Shown here: positions 17,213 through 26,058 of the stretch, one piece after another
Position numbering within the stretch: the stretch's first letter is position 1
Layout: the number at the start of each line of letters is the position of its first letter
Origin: Spirochaetota bacterium
GTDB taxonomy: Bacteria; Spirochaetota; UBA4802; JAFGDQ01
Length of the DNA: 37,881 nucleotides
Reading direction: 5' to 3'
Assembly (NCBI GenBank): GCA_016934735.1
Contig: JAFGSG010000082.1
Location: 1-37,881 of the forward strand
The notes under the pieces: model-generated
Told to the model about the DNA's origin: nothing
Seen by the model: the letters and a program-made list of their open reading frames with translations, nothing else
The model's database searches: none
Made by a program: the position numbers and the translations under genes

Positions 17213-17992
17213 TTATGCGAATCCTTCGCAGAAGGAATCTACATTCACACCGATCATTCCGTGATTATAGCCGCCCTCAAGAATCGCATATCTTCGCCCC
17301 ATACAATGTTTTTCCGAGTAAACCTTCATCAGGCGTCCGAGCTCTTCGTAATCCTCAGGATAAAGAAGACCGCCCCAATCTTCAACTCCCTGGTCAAAAC
17401 CTGCTGATGCTGCGAAAATATCGACACCCGAAAGGCCTTTCATGTATGCTTCGGCTTCTCTGAGATAATCGCCTCTATCCTGGGATGCAGGATTGAGTAT
17501 TGAGACCGTGAATCCGTCTTTGCGGTTCTCCAGAATGTTGATATTCCCGTCTCCGGTATGAAGGTCAAAATCAAGGATAAAGGCTTTTTTGATCTTTTTT
17601 TCCGAATAAAGCCTGAGAAGGCTTATTGACATATTGTTAAAACAGCAGAATCCCCAGCATAAGTCTGCAGAAGCATGATGCCCCGGAGGCCGTATTACTG
17701 CAAAAGCTGTGTCTCCGTCATATGCCTTTTCTGCTGCCATGATCGCCCCTCCCGCAGCTAATGCGGATAATTCATACAAAAGAGTATCCCTTCTGATATA
17801 CTCATAATGATCCCTGCTGTGCGCTCTTAGAATATCTTCTTCGCCAGCCGGTTCAGGAGTAATTATTTCATACAGTTCCGGCTTTCTTTCAATAATTTTC
17901 ATTATCCCTTCTAGACGCCCCTCGTAAGCCGCAGGGTCAGAAGAATAATCAGAGTTGTAATAGCGCTCATGGAAAACGATTTTTATGCTCAT
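17213..17992 (-). CDS. histone-deacetylase-family (acetylpolyamine/AcuC-like) deacetylase
   Basis: A 259-residue zinc hydrolase of the arginase/deacetylase fold. It keeps the catalytic His pair in RPPGHHAS (residues 105-106), zinc ligands in LDFDLHTGDGN (Asp143, His145) and ASAGFDQG, and the C-terminal catalytic-Tyr region ILEGGYNHG. Bacterial members deacetylate polyamines, acetyl-CoA synthetase or unknown small molecules. At 259 residues it is shorter than most (around 300-340). I chose ATG 17992, because GGAG lies six bases upstream; the ATG at 18004 has no ribosome binding site. It stands alone; substrate unknown. Confidence 0.88.
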   Translation of the reverse strand: MSIKIVFHERYYNSDYSSDPAAYEGRLEGIMKIIERKPELYEIITPEPAGEEDILRAHSRDHYEYIRRDTLLYELSALAAGGAIMAAEKAYDGDTAFAVIRPPGHHASADLCWGFCCFNNMSISLLRLYSEKKIKKAFILDFDLHTGDGNINILENRKDGFTVSILNPASQDRGDYLREAEAYMKGLSGVDIFAASAGFDQGVEDWGGLLYPEDYEELGRLMKVYSEKHCMGRRYAILEGGYNHGMIGVNVDSFCEGFA

Positions 17993-18351
17993 GTCTGTCT
18001 CCATAAGATAAAATATTATAAATTCCTGAATCTATTATTACATGGAAGGATATGGAGTCAATTTAAAAAACAAGATGTAATGTTAACATTATTTTGCCTG
18101 ATATTGACCTTCCCCGCAAAATATTAAAAAATTCTCCCTAAAGTTGACAATTTATTAAATTTATTTTATTTTTTATAGAATTATTAAATTCATAATGTTT
18201 GGACTTAAAATCCTGCACAAATATCTGCCGATCATTTTTATAATTCTGCTTTTCCATCAATGTCCATAGTCCGCTTTTCTCTTGACCCGGCTTTTCATAA
18301 ATGTAAATATTACAATATACAAAAATTTTTTACAGAGCGAAAAGGTGATTT
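17993..18351. other. divergent intergenic region between deacetylase and amidohydrolase
   Basis: There is no gene in these ~359 bases. The one supported item is a sigma70-like promoter at 18144-18172 facing the amidohydrolase. Confidence 0.4.
18144..18172 (+). promoter_or_regulatory. sigma70-like promoter, TTGACA-17-TATTTT
   Basis: A perfect -35 hexamer TTGACA (18144-18149) is followed, after 17 bases, by TATTTT (18167-18172, four of six matches). Transcription would start near 18180 and leave a leader of about 170 bases before ATG 18352. The AT-rich setting makes chance -10 matches common. Confidence 0.4.
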
Positions 18352-19095
18352 ATGGAATTCAGCATTATAATAGACAGCCACACTCACTGGGGATATTCAG
18401 ATTCAATGGGCACGAATGTTACGACCGGCGAGCTTTTGAGACAGAAGGAAGAAGCAGGCATTACCCATGTAATGATAATGCCCTTCCCTTCCACTGCCAT
18501 TGACAGCACTGATATAAATACAAAGGTTCTCGATGAGACAAAAAAGATAAAACACTTTATCCCCTATCATTACATAAGAGAGGATTATTACAGGGATGGT
18601 TTCGACCCAATACCTGAACAGTATTACGGAGGTAAGTGGCACTGGATGAGGGGCGTGCAGGACGCCTCGTCGAATTACAGCGTGCTCAATGACAGCGCAC
18701 TGCCCGGGCTTATCGAAAAGCTCGCGCGCACTGGCAAGCCGGTTATCTTTGAAGAGGAGCTTTCTTTCACTGAACGATTTGCCGCAATGGCGCACGGGGT
18801 CAGACTCATTATTCCGCATCTCGGCCTTCTGGGCGGCAGCCCTTACGACTTTTTAAAAGCGTTTAAAGACAATAAAGATATTTATTTTGATACTGCCCTT
18901 GCTGACAGGTCAGCGATCATGGAATTTGTCCGCACAATAGGCCCGGAGAGAGTATTATTCGGCTCAGATGTGCCTTTCGGTTCGATGAAGAACGAAGTAT
19001 CCAAGATAATCTCTTTACAGATACCTGATGAAGAAAAAGAGATGCTGCTATATAAAAATTTTATCAGGCTTACAGGATATAAACCTCGAGCTTAA
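18352..19095 (+). CDS. amidohydrolase (TIM-barrel metal-dependent hydrolase)
   Basis: A 247-residue protein of the amidohydrolase_2 group. It begins with the metal-binding HxH strand (IDSHTHWGYSDS), has the mid-barrel His in IIPHLGLLGG, and ends with the catalytic Asp in ILFGSDVPFGS. These proteins hydrolyse or decarboxylate small carboxylated substrates; the specific substrate is not predictable. ATG 18352 has AAAGGTG upstream. The gene is flanked by an HDAC-family gene on the other strand and a palindromic repeat after its end, and appears monocistronic. Confidence 0.85.
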   Translation: MEFSIIIDSHTHWGYSDSMGTNVTTGELLRQKEEAGITHVMIMPFPSTAIDSTDINTKVLDETKKIKHFIPYHYIREDYYRDGFDPIPEQYYGGKWHWMRGVQDASSNYSVLNDSALPGLIEKLARTGKPVIFEEELSFTERFAAMAHGVRLIIPHLGLLGGSPYDFLKAFKDNKDIYFDTALADRSAIMEFVRTIGPERVLFGSDVPFGSMKNEVSKIISLQIPDEEKEMLLYKNFIRLTGYKPRA

Positions 19096-19177
19096 TTTTA
19101 TATTCTACATCGCCTGAATATCGCATTAATAAGAGCCCGCCTAAAAAAAATAAATTTATATGCTCTGACAGTTATAA

Positions 19178-19298
19178 ATTGAAATACATTACAAAATTTT
19201 CTGCGGAATCAGGCCTTCCTGGTTAGTTTTTCATGTTTTTGAGGGATTTTGCATCAGGCCTGAAAGGCGTCCTCAAAAATTTTGTAATGTATCTCAAT
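19178..19298. repeat. 121-bp palindromic repeat, family 2, copy 2
   Basis: ATTGAAATACATTACAAAAT at the left end and its near-perfect inverse at the right (ATTTTGTAATGTATCTCAAT) form terminal inverted repeats of over 20 bases. The interior carries TGCGGAATCAGGCCTTC and CATCAGGCCTGAAAGGCGT, matching copy 1 at 13456-13575 in order and spacing. It fills much of the 330-base gap between the amidohydrolase and CsgG-like genes. Confidence 0.75.
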
Positions 19299-19353
19299 CT
19301 TACGTTTATACCGGTTAATTTTTAGATGACTTGTAAATATAATGGAATTTACA

Positions 19354-19380
19354 TTGACTTTTTATAAAAGTAATTATCAT
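19354..19380 (+). promoter_or_regulatory. possible promoter, TTGACT-15-TATCAT
   Basis: TTGACT (19354-19359) and TATCAT (19375-19380) each match five of six consensus bases, but the 15-base spacer is short. A start near 19387 would place the ATG at 19426 about 40 bases downstream. Confidence 0.3.
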
Positions 19381-19425
19381 GATGAATATCAAATTTTATA
19401 ATTTCCCAAGGAGCATTATCCGGTT

Positions 19426-20574
19426 ATGAATAAAAATATAACTAAACTCTTCCTGGCATTTATTATTGCGATACTTCCGGCAGCGATCCATGCAAAGACA
19501 ATTGCATTTGTCGGGGCGCAGAATCTTTCGGGCAATTCAGCATATGATTATTTAGGCGCGTATATTGAAGGAGTAATCCTTTTCGACATTTCAAACGTTA
19601 AAGACATTACAATAGTGGAAAGAAGCCGACTTGAAAAAATAATTTCCGAGCAGCAGCTTCTGGCCGCAGGCCTGACAGCAGAAGGCAGGGAGAAACAATC
19701 AATACATATCGGACGTCTCCTTGCTGCCGATTATCTTGTGTCGGTTGATTACACGATGGTCGGGAGCGAAGCCTCGTTTACGCTCCGGCTTGCGGATACG
19801 GCTACAGGAGCAGTGCGGGTTTTCTCCTCACGCGGATCAACAGAAAACGACATCCATTCACTGGCAGAAGGGCTTGCCAAAGCACTTTCCGGGAAGGATC
19901 ATGTATTTGTAAACAAGGCCGAGAAGAGAAACCTTCTTACCCTGCGCGACATGACGCCCGGATCAGTAACCCTGTACTGCAATCTCGTCAATGCTGAAAT
20001 ACTTCTCGACGGAAAGTTTGCCGCATATTCCAAAGGCAACCTCTATGCCCCCCTTCAGATACCGGATATTGATCCCGGAACATACACAATGAAAATACGT
20101 TTATCAAATGATTTCGGAATGGTAAAGCTCCCGGAATTCACATTTTCAGACTGGGAGGAAAAGATTACGATCAAGCCCGGAAGGGCTACCGTACTGCGCT
20201 CGGTCATCCGGCATTTCAATGATGTTATTTACGAACACTCCAGGCTGCTGGACGGAGATTATCAGCTTACGGATAAAAATTCGAAGATCAGAACCGAAAA
20301 GGATGTATCATTCATTGACCGTACCGGCAAAACTATTCCGGTTAAGTTCACGCTTTCCGGGACCCGCACCGGCAGCGGAAGTACGGCAGAATGCGTGCTC
20401 CAATACGAGGGGCAGAAACATATTTTAAAAATATCGAAAGAAAGCCCCGAAGTAAAAAAAAAAATAGGAAAGATAAAAATTGAATTTAAACTGGATACTT
20501 CCGGTTCTCAAAAGGATAAAATATCTCTGGATATTACGCGTACGGACATCCGCCAGGGTATGCATAGGGAGTAA
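19426..20574 (+). CDS. periplasmic CsgG/LpoB-like protein with PEGA-like domain
   Basis: A 382-residue exported protein. A signal peptide (about residues 1-23, AIHA before Lys24) has no lipobox. Residues 24-155 resemble the CsgG/LpoB fold: TIAFVGAQNLSGN, ITIVERSRLEKIISEQQL, GRLLAADYLVSVDYTMVG. The middle (about 178-235) looks PEGA-like: GSVTLYCNLVNAEILLDGK, then DIDPGTYTMKIRL. The last third is charged and beta-rich. Such proteins commonly assemble at the outer membrane or modulate envelope complexes. The gene is followed by only four bases before the TPR gene at 20579, so it likely heads a four-gene unit. AAGGAG lies about a dozen bases before the ATG. Confidence 0.75.
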   Translation: MNKNITKLFLAFIIAILPAAIHAKTIAFVGAQNLSGNSAYDYLGAYIEGVILFDISNVKDITIVERSRLEKIISEQQLLAAGLTAEGREKQSIHIGRLLAADYLVSVDYTMVGSEASFTLRLADTATGAVRVFSSRGSTENDIHSLAEGLAKALSGKDHVFVNKAEKRNLLTLRDMTPGSVTLYCNLVNAEILLDGKFAAYSKGNLYAPLQIPDIDPGTYTMKIRLSNDFGMVKLPEFTFSDWEEKITIKPGRATVLRSVIRHFNDVIYEHSRLLDGDYQLTDKNSKIRTEKDVSFIDRTGKTIPVKFTLSGTRTGSGSTAECVLQYEGQKHILKISKESPEVKKKIGKIKIEFKLDTSGSQKDKISLDITRTDIRQGMHRE

Positions 20575-20578
20575 ACCT

Positions 20579-21418
20579 ATGAGCTATAATCTAAGCGAAT
20601 TACAGGGTGAAATCGACAGGCTGATATCTCTCGGCAGATATGGTGAAGCTGTTCAGCTTCTGAAAAAAGAGGCGGATGCCAGATACGATGATAACGGCGT
20701 TCATGGAGCTATTCTGAATGAATTAGGCGGGCTTTGCAGATCAATGGGCTTATACGCGGAATCCGAGTCTGCTTTTAAAAAAGCGATGGAAGTCATAAAG
20801 GATGACCCCGGAAAAGACGACCCTGATTACGCGACAACGCTTAACAATCTCGCGGGAACATACCGGCTGATGCGCGAACATGCCCTCGCAGAATCGCTTT
20901 TTATAAAAGCTGCAGACATTTATGCAAAGACCCTCGGAAAACAACATTTCCTTTACGCAAGCGCGCTCAACAATCTCGGCCTTCTTTACCAGGATATAAA
21001 AGCATTCGATAAAGCAGAAAACATGCACCGCGAAGCTCTCGACATTGTGCGCAAAGACAAAGAGAATCAGATCGCGTACGCTACCACGCTCAACAATCTC
21101 GCAGGCCCTCTCAGAGAGACAGGAAAACACGAAGAGGCGTTTAAACTTGCAGAAGAAGCACTGGAAATATACAGAAAGCTGCTTGGAACAGACAATCCCA
21201 TGTACGCGGGCGCGGTCAATAACCTGGCATCCGTCTATGTTGCAAAAGAAGATTACAAGAGCGCTGTCCCGCTCTACGAACAGGCTCTGGATATATGCAG
21301 AAAGATATTCGGGGACAGGCACCCGAACTCCATTTCAGCTGCAAACAACCTGATTTTCACACATAAGAAAATGGGAGAGCACGACAAAGCAGAATCTGTA
21401 CGCAAAAGTATGATCTAA
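20579..21418 (+). CDS. tetratricopeptide repeat protein (kinesin-light-chain-like)
   Basis: A 279-residue protein built from about six TPRs. The central ones have the 42-residue spacing of kinesin-light-chain-type TPRs, with the repeated start YATTLNNLAG / YASALNNLGL / YATTLNNLAG / YAGAVNNLAS and closing helices such as ALEIYRKLLG and ALDICRKIFG. No signal peptide. I chose ATG 20579 (GGGAG upstream, four bases after the preceding stop); a longer frame from 20480 overlaps the upstream gene and adds no TPR sequence. Presumably a scaffold that binds a protein partner, most likely one of the two DUF proteins encoded next. Confidence 0.88.
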   Translation: MSYNLSELQGEIDRLISLGRYGEAVQLLKKEADARYDDNGVHGAILNELGGLCRSMGLYAESESAFKKAMEVIKDDPGKDDPDYATTLNNLAGTYRLMREHALAESLFIKAADIYAKTLGKQHFLYASALNNLGLLYQDIKAFDKAENMHREALDIVRKDKENQIAYATTLNNLAGPLRETGKHEEAFKLAEEALEIYRKLLGTDNPMYAGAVNNLASVYVAKEDYKSAVPLYEQALDICRKIFGDRHPNSISAANNLIFTHKKMGEHDKAESVRKSMI

Positions 21419-21449
21419 AATTTTATTTAATTAGGAAAGCACGGGAAAC

Positions 21450-22391
21450 GTGAAAGGTTTAGAACTCAGCCGAAAATATTTCTTCGATACAGGCGCTCCG
21501 ATGATAGCGGATAAATTCCCACAATACCGCGAGCATATAGCCGCAGGCCTTGTGGGAGACGGCTCAGAATGCTTCGGCTTTGACGATGATCTTTCCATGG
21601 ATCATGACTGGGGGCCTGCATTCTGTCTGTGGCTAACAGTACAAGACTACAAAGCCATTGGCCTTTCTCTGCAGAATGAAATAAATAAACTCTCCGGAGA
21701 ATATGCAGGTATTACGCGGCAGACGAGCAGCTGGGGAAAAGGAAGAACAGGCGTTTTTGAAACGGGACGGTTTTACGAACGGTTTATCGGTTTTAATCAT
21801 GTTCCCGAAACAATGGAAGAGTGGCGGATAATCCCAGAGGAAAATCTCGCCGCAGCAACAAACGGAATGATATTCACTGATCCGCCCGGCGAATTTACAG
21901 CTTTCAGAAACAAACTGAAAGAATATTATCCGGAAGATATCAGATTAAAAAAGATAGCTTCGCGATGCATGGCCATAGCCCAGTCAGGGCAGTATAATTA
22001 TACGCGCTGCATAAAGCGCAGGGAATTTGTGGCTGCCCATTATGCTGAAGCACAATTTTTCAACAGCGCTATTTCCATGATTTTTCTGCTTAATAAGCGA
22101 TACAAGCCTTTTTATAAATGGATGCATAGATCATTGAAAGAGCTTTTAGTCCTGGGCAGCCTATTGTATCCGCTTTTTTCGGACATTGCCATACCTTCAC
22201 CCGATTTATCTGAATCATTATATAAGAAAAAAAGCCGGCTTATAGAAGAGATATGCGGGCATATTATACAGGAACTTAAAAGACAAAATCTCAGCGATTC
22301 AGGCAGCGATTTTCTTTTAGACCATGGCCCGGCTGTACAGAGTAAAATAAGAGAGAGCAGCATACGGAACCTTGATGTCTGGATAGATTAG
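21450..22391 (+). CDS. DUF4037 protein, nucleotidyltransferase-like N-terminus
   Basis: A 313-residue cytoplasmic protein of the DUF4037 type. Residues 32-60 carry the hallmark GLVGDGSECFGFDDDLS followed by DHDWGP; the Gly-Ser and spaced acidic residues recall a nucleotidyltransferase active site, which is my inference. Later RCIKRREFVAAHYAEAQFF and a Lys/Arg-rich helical C-terminus complete the domain. Starts at GTG 21450; a purine-rich AGGAAAG lies further upstream than usual. It sits between TPR and DUF4125 genes with gaps of 31 and 11 bases. Domain call firm, activity unknown. Confidence 0.82.
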   Translation: MKGLELSRKYFFDTGAPMIADKFPQYREHIAAGLVGDGSECFGFDDDLSMDHDWGPAFCLWLTVQDYKAIGLSLQNEINKLSGEYAGITRQTSSWGKGRTGVFETGRFYERFIGFNHVPETMEEWRIIPEENLAAATNGMIFTDPPGEFTAFRNKLKEYYPEDIRLKKIASRCMAIAQSGQYNYTRCIKRREFVAAHYAEAQFFNSAISMIFLLNKRYKPFYKWMHRSLKELLVLGSLLYPLFSDIAIPSPDLSESLYKKKSRLIEEICGHIIQELKRQNLSDSGSDFLLDHGPAVQSKIRESSIRNLDVWID

Positions 22392-22402
22392 ACTGGTTTA
22401 TT

Positions 22403-23029
22403 ATGATGACAAAAGAAGAATTAGTAAAAAAAATTTCTGATATGGAATGGAAGATGTTCCAGGATGTTCCCAATATCGGGGGGAAAGCTGCATGTCAGGA
22501 GGATAAGCGTACGTTCGAAATAATGCGGCAGAGCCAGTCAACATCATGGTCAATGGAAATGCTTGAAAGCTATCTTGACGATCTCACTCTTGCCGAACAG
22601 AACGGGAAGAACCTGCTCACGGAAAAATACGCCCGTATGATGGAATCGACCTCGCCAGCCGAATTTGCTCGCATCAGGCACACGCTTCCTCCATTGAGCC
22701 CAGCAGCAGCAACCCTGATCGATGATATCATGAAGATTATACTGCAATGGGAGGACGAGCTTCTTAAAAAATATCCTCATATACTGGGAACGGGAAGGCC
22801 GATCCACAGATCCGGAGATACACCTTTTGAAACTTCTCTCGAAACATATCTCAGGAGCGAACTGGCGACCTATTCGCTTAAAACGCTTGAGAGATATTAT
22901 GAAAATATTCTAAGGCAAAATTCGGAAGGCGATAACGCAGCAGCCGTTACTCTTGAATATACAGTAAAACAATACGGTTATAAATCACTGGAAGAAGCAG
23001 AAGCGGTTCTTAGGAATAGGGTTAAATGA
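22403..23029 (+). CDS. DUF4125 family protein
   Basis: A 208-residue, mostly helical protein with the DUF4125 pattern: EWKMFQDVPNIGGKAACQED, TFEIMRQSQSTSW, NLLTEKYARMMESTSP, and PHILGTGRPIHRSGD. No signal peptide or membrane segment. Start ATG 22403 or the adjacent ATG 22406; only 11 bases separate it from the DUF4037 gene, indicating co-translation. DUF4125 and DUF4037 are conserved, uncharacterised families; being adjacent implies a joint function, perhaps small-molecule or protein modification with the TPR protein as adaptor (inference). Confidence 0.82.
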   Translation: MMTKEELVKKISDMEWKMFQDVPNIGGKAACQEDKRTFEIMRQSQSTSWSMEMLESYLDDLTLAEQNGKNLLTEKYARMMESTSPAEFARIRHTLPPLSPAAATLIDDIMKIILQWEDELLKKYPHILGTGRPIHRSGDTPFETSLETYLRSELATYSLKTLERYYENILRQNSEGDNAAAVTLEYTVKQYGYKSLEEAEAVLRNRVK

Positions 23030-23082
23030 CTGCCGGAGTGAATTTTTTATTATAAGCAGCCTTACCCTTATACATTTAATTA

Positions 23083-23385
23083 TTACATTATATTCAGGAA
23101 TTTTGTCAGGTTCAGCGTTTTAATCGTGTTTCTTATAATCGGGGCAACGTTAATAATCGACATCTTCTTTTTTGATCCTGCCAGTGACTGCACCAGTTTT
23201 ACAAGCATAGCAATTGCAGATGAATCAAGAAAATCCACATTTACCAGATCTATTGCAATTTCCTTTGCGGAGCTTGCAGAAACCGTCTTTTTTATATCGT
23301 CGCGGAGAATATCCGCATTATTGATATTTACAGACTTGTCAAGAATTGTAATCACAAATCCATTATCGTTACTAACTGAGATCAT
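23083..23385 (-). CDS. STAS-domain protein (anti-sigma factor antagonist-like)
   Basis: A 100-residue single STAS domain. The phosphorylatable serine lies in VDFLDSSAIAMLVKL (Ser55/Ser56), preceded by the usual KEIAIDLVNV strand. Such proteins are anti-anti-sigma factors or partners in phospho-switches controlled by a serine kinase and a PP2C phosphatase. No kinase or phosphatase gene is nearby. Minus strand, converging with the DUF4125 gene (53-base gap). A ribosome binding site (GGCAGG) precedes ATG 23385. Confidence 0.88.
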   Translation of the reverse strand: MISVSNDNGFVITILDKSVNINNADILRDDIKKTVSASSAKEIAIDLVNVDFLDSSAIAMLVKLVQSLAGSKKKMSIINVAPIIRNTIKTLNLTKFLNIM

Positions 23386-23743
23386 TCTATCCTGCCTTTT
23401 ATTTGAAATATTATTTTGAGTGCGCCCTAAAAGCTCTTAGCAAATTCAGCAATATCCGGGCATATCATAAATTATCTCTGGTGTAAATCAAACATCTTAT
23501 GCGGCTTTCCCGCAAAACCAGCTTTTTATAAGAAAGTTACATAGCATATTAAATTAAGATTCAAGTAAAAAACCTGATTTAACTTTTATCTAGAGCAATT
23601 AACTTTTGCCTGTTCACTTTCAGATAATTGGCTAAAATTGCCAAAGATTGAAATATATTTAATTTTTAGTGTATCTCGAACCCTGCTGAGAAGTAATTAG
23701 TGAACCTTAAAAAAAAGCTCACCTATTTAATTTATATCAATTG
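23386..23743. other. intergenic region, no gene seen
   Basis: These 358 bases contain no credible frame. There is a CGGCTTTCCCGC segment near 23502 and otherwise AT-rich sequence. It lies downstream of the barrel gene and upstream of the STAS gene, so the STAS promoter should be here; no confident hexamers stand out. Confidence 0.4.
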
Positions 23744-25060
23744 CTAAAAAAAGCAAACAATTGAAGCATAAAAAAGAGAGTTCCTGGAAAAAATTTCAAA
23801 ATCGGATGTGTTTGAGGCGCCTTCAAAGACATGCCCTGCCAGAATGCCGGCCATAATATCGACATTCTGGAACGCGTTATATTTAAGCGAAGGGTTGATC
23901 AGCATGCCCCTGCCCTGCCAGTCATAAATAATAAACAACTCTCCTCTTATGAGAGCACTGATATCATAACCGGACAATATGCCCGAATAATGCTGATTAT
24001 ATGTAATGAACTGATTAGCAAGATAACCATAACTGCCTTCATCCATCCCCAGCATCCGGCTTTTAAAAAATGCGCTGCTTATACGTTTATTGTAATTAAG
24101 ACCTGCCTGGTTATAAAAATACTCCAGTAAAAAATAAAGTCCAAATGCAAAATTGTATTCATACCCGGAGCCGGCAACGGAATATGCCCTGCCTTGCTCC
24201 GGATGCGAGTACAAAATACTTCCGCGCAGAGTTCCGTCATACAGGATAACCGATACATCCGCTCCGCCAACAGCGCGCTCGGCAACTTTACCTCCGAGCA
24301 CTGCAAGTTCGGTCTCGCCTATCGTTGTCCTTGCTCTGCCTATCAGATTGCTGTTCTTCTCCGGAAAGTCCGGATCCCCCAGCCTATCATTGACCCTCTT
24401 CCCGTCAATTATAATCCCGATTTCGGTTTTATCATCAGGATAATATTCAAGCCTTAATGCGTCGGTGCCTTTCTGTTCTTCAGCGCCTTCAATACCCAGC
24501 GGATCAACCGGGTTCAGAATGTCCAGGGGATTCCAGAGTCTGCCGCTGCCGAATCTTATCTGCTGTCTGCCGATTGTCGCAGTCAGGTTGCCGGTTGTGA
24601 GCTTAGCATATGCCCTGTGCACTTTTGTACGGTAATATATCTTCTTATCGTAATGCGGTTCCCGGGAATTGTGAAAAAGATCATTGTAATCCGATGTTCT
24701 CCATGATTCATCAAATTCCCTGCTCTTAAGGTAATTCCCGGCTATAAATTCATTATCATAATCAACATGGAGCAGAAGAATATCCGAAAGATTCAGCTCG
24801 GGGGAAAGCCTCAGCCGGGCAAGATTCGCGATCAGCTTTTTGGGATCTCCTGTCTTTGAATATTCATCGGTCTTTGTCTGCACATACAGATTCTTAACCT
24901 GACCTTTGAATAAAAATATACTGTTTGATTCAAGCATGTCTTCGGATTCCTCTGTCTCATCCGGATCGGCCGCATCCGGTTCATCTGCATGCAGAGGATA
25001 GATTGGCAGGAAAACAAAAAACATGGAAACAGATAACAACAGCCTAATAATATTTTTCAT
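23744..25060 (-). CDS. outer-membrane beta-barrel protein (DUF1302/porin-like)
   Basis: A 438-residue exported protein. A signal peptide (about 1-25, ending LHA) is followed by an acidic linker (DEPDAADPDETEESED) and then alternating beta-strand sequence to the C-terminus, which ends in Phe, as barrels recognised by BAM do. The segment YAKLTTGNLTATIGRQQIRF and RLWNPLDILNPVDPLG matches the conserved front of DUF1302/alginate-export-like barrels. It is the last gene of the minus-strand envelope operon; its ATG overlaps the CDF gene's stop by four bases (ATGA), so the two are translationally coupled. Probable outer-membrane channel of the system. Confidence 0.85.
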   Translation of the reverse strand: MKNIIRLLLSVSMFFVFLPIYPLHADEPDAADPDETEESEDMLESNSIFLFKGQVKNLYVQTKTDEYSKTGDPKKLIANLARLRLSPELNLSDILLLHVDYDNEFIAGNYLKSREFDESWRTSDYNDLFHNSREPHYDKKIYYRTKVHRAYAKLTTGNLTATIGRQQIRFGSGRLWNPLDILNPVDPLGIEGAEEQKGTDALRLEYYPDDKTEIGIIIDGKRVNDRLGDPDFPEKNSNLIGRARTTIGETELAVLGGKVAERAVGGADVSVILYDGTLRGSILYSHPEQGRAYSVAGSGYEYNFAFGLYFLLEYFYNQAGLNYNKRISSAFFKSRMLGMDEGSYGYLANQFITYNQHYSGILSGYDISALIRGELFIIYDWQGRGMLINPSLKYNAFQNVDIMAGILAGHVFEGASNTSDFEIFSRNSLFYASIVCFF

Positions 25061-25995
25061 ATTGAATTCTGCTTTAATTTTGACGGATGATAATGAATAT
25101 AAACTTTCCTCAGTAATTCAATCTCACTGCAAAGAAGCTGTTCAATCCTGTCGGCAATTGCATCACATTGAAAAACGGTTAAATCGCCTTCAACTCCAAT
25201 TGTTATATTTACCATGTAATACGGACCGAATCTATGGGCATGAACACATTCAACGCTTTTTACCTGCTCGACTTCAGCAAGCAAAGTCCTGATTTTTGAA
25301 TCCATTTCTTTACCCGGGACAGTATCCATCAGTTCTGCAGCAGATTCACGCAGAATATCGATCCCCGTTTTCACTACAATTACTGCAACCAGCGCGCTTG
25401 CAAGAGGATCAACCCAATCCAGTCCGAAAAGACTTAAAGATATGCCCAGCGCAGCAGCTGATGATGCAAAAATATCATTACGGTGATCCCGTGCAAGGGC
25501 AGATACCGCAATATTGTCTGTCTTCCGGCTTACAGAGAATGCATTTATCATTAATAGGATTTTAACAACAATTGTGGCAACAGACACAATGAGAGTAAAA
25601 AACCGGATTGTTTTTCCACGTTCATTTCCGGATAACAAATCAAAAAATGAATTAATGGAATCCCAGAATATGGCAATACCGGTTGTAATGACAAAAGCTC
25701 CTATAACTACGGCCGCTATTGTCTCAAACTGATGATGTCCGTATGGATGTTCTTCGTCAGCCGGTTCCCCGGAAAGCTTTACAAGCAATTTTACCAGAAT
25801 AAAATAAACTGTATCTGAAACTGAATTTATACCGTCAGCCAGCAGAGCTTTGCTGTGACCCAATAGGCCTGCCGCAACCTTGACAACCGCCAGTAAAACA
25901 TTTGCAGATAAACCAAGATTAACTACCTGGCTAGTCTGCTGCTGACGTCTCTTTGTCTGTAAAGAATTTGCAGTTTTTAATAAATCGAGTTCCAT
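25057..25995 (-). CDS. cation diffusion facilitator (CDF) family metal transporter
   Basis: A 312-residue CDF transporter with six membrane segments (about residues 25-210) and a C-terminal cytoplasmic metallochaperone-like domain (residues 220-305, VECVHAHRFGPYYMVNITI). Family motifs: KALLADGINSVSDTV in TM2, EHPYGHHQFE, and ARDHRNDIFASSAAALG in TM5, which supplies the metal-site Asp pair. CDFs export Zn, Fe, Mn or Co in exchange for protons. The TM2 site reads D-x-x-N-x-x-x-D rather than the classical His-containing form, pointing away from a standard zinc exporter. It is encoded 63 bases after an ABC ATPase and is coupled to the barrel gene. Confidence 0.9.
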   Translation of the reverse strand: MELDLLKTANSLQTKRRQQQTSQVVNLGLSANVLLAVVKVAAGLLGHSKALLADGINSVSDTVYFILVKLLVKLSGEPADEEHPYGHHQFETIAAVVIGAFVITTGIAIFWDSINSFFDLLSGNERGKTIRFFTLIVSVATIVVKILLMINAFSVSRKTDNIAVSALARDHRNDIFASSAAALGISLSLFGLDWVDPLASALVAVIVVKTGIDILRESAAELMDTVPGKEMDSKIRTLLAEVEQVKSVECVHAHRFGPYYMVNITIGVEGDLTVFQCDAIADRIEQLLCSEIELLRKVYIHYHPSKLKQNSI

Positions 25996-26058
25996 TATAT
26001 TGTTATAACTCCCCCGGTTACTGCTAGTTTTCCACTGGCTAATGATTCATATCAGATA

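Noticed and set aside
20480-20578. Longer N-terminus for the TPR protein
   Set aside because: It overlaps the end of the CsgG-like gene in another frame; a proper ribosome binding site precedes ATG 20579.
20750-21322. 190-residue minus-strand frame rich in Phe and Cys
   Set aside because: Antisense to the TPR repeats; its own repetitiveness just mirrors the TPR periodicity.
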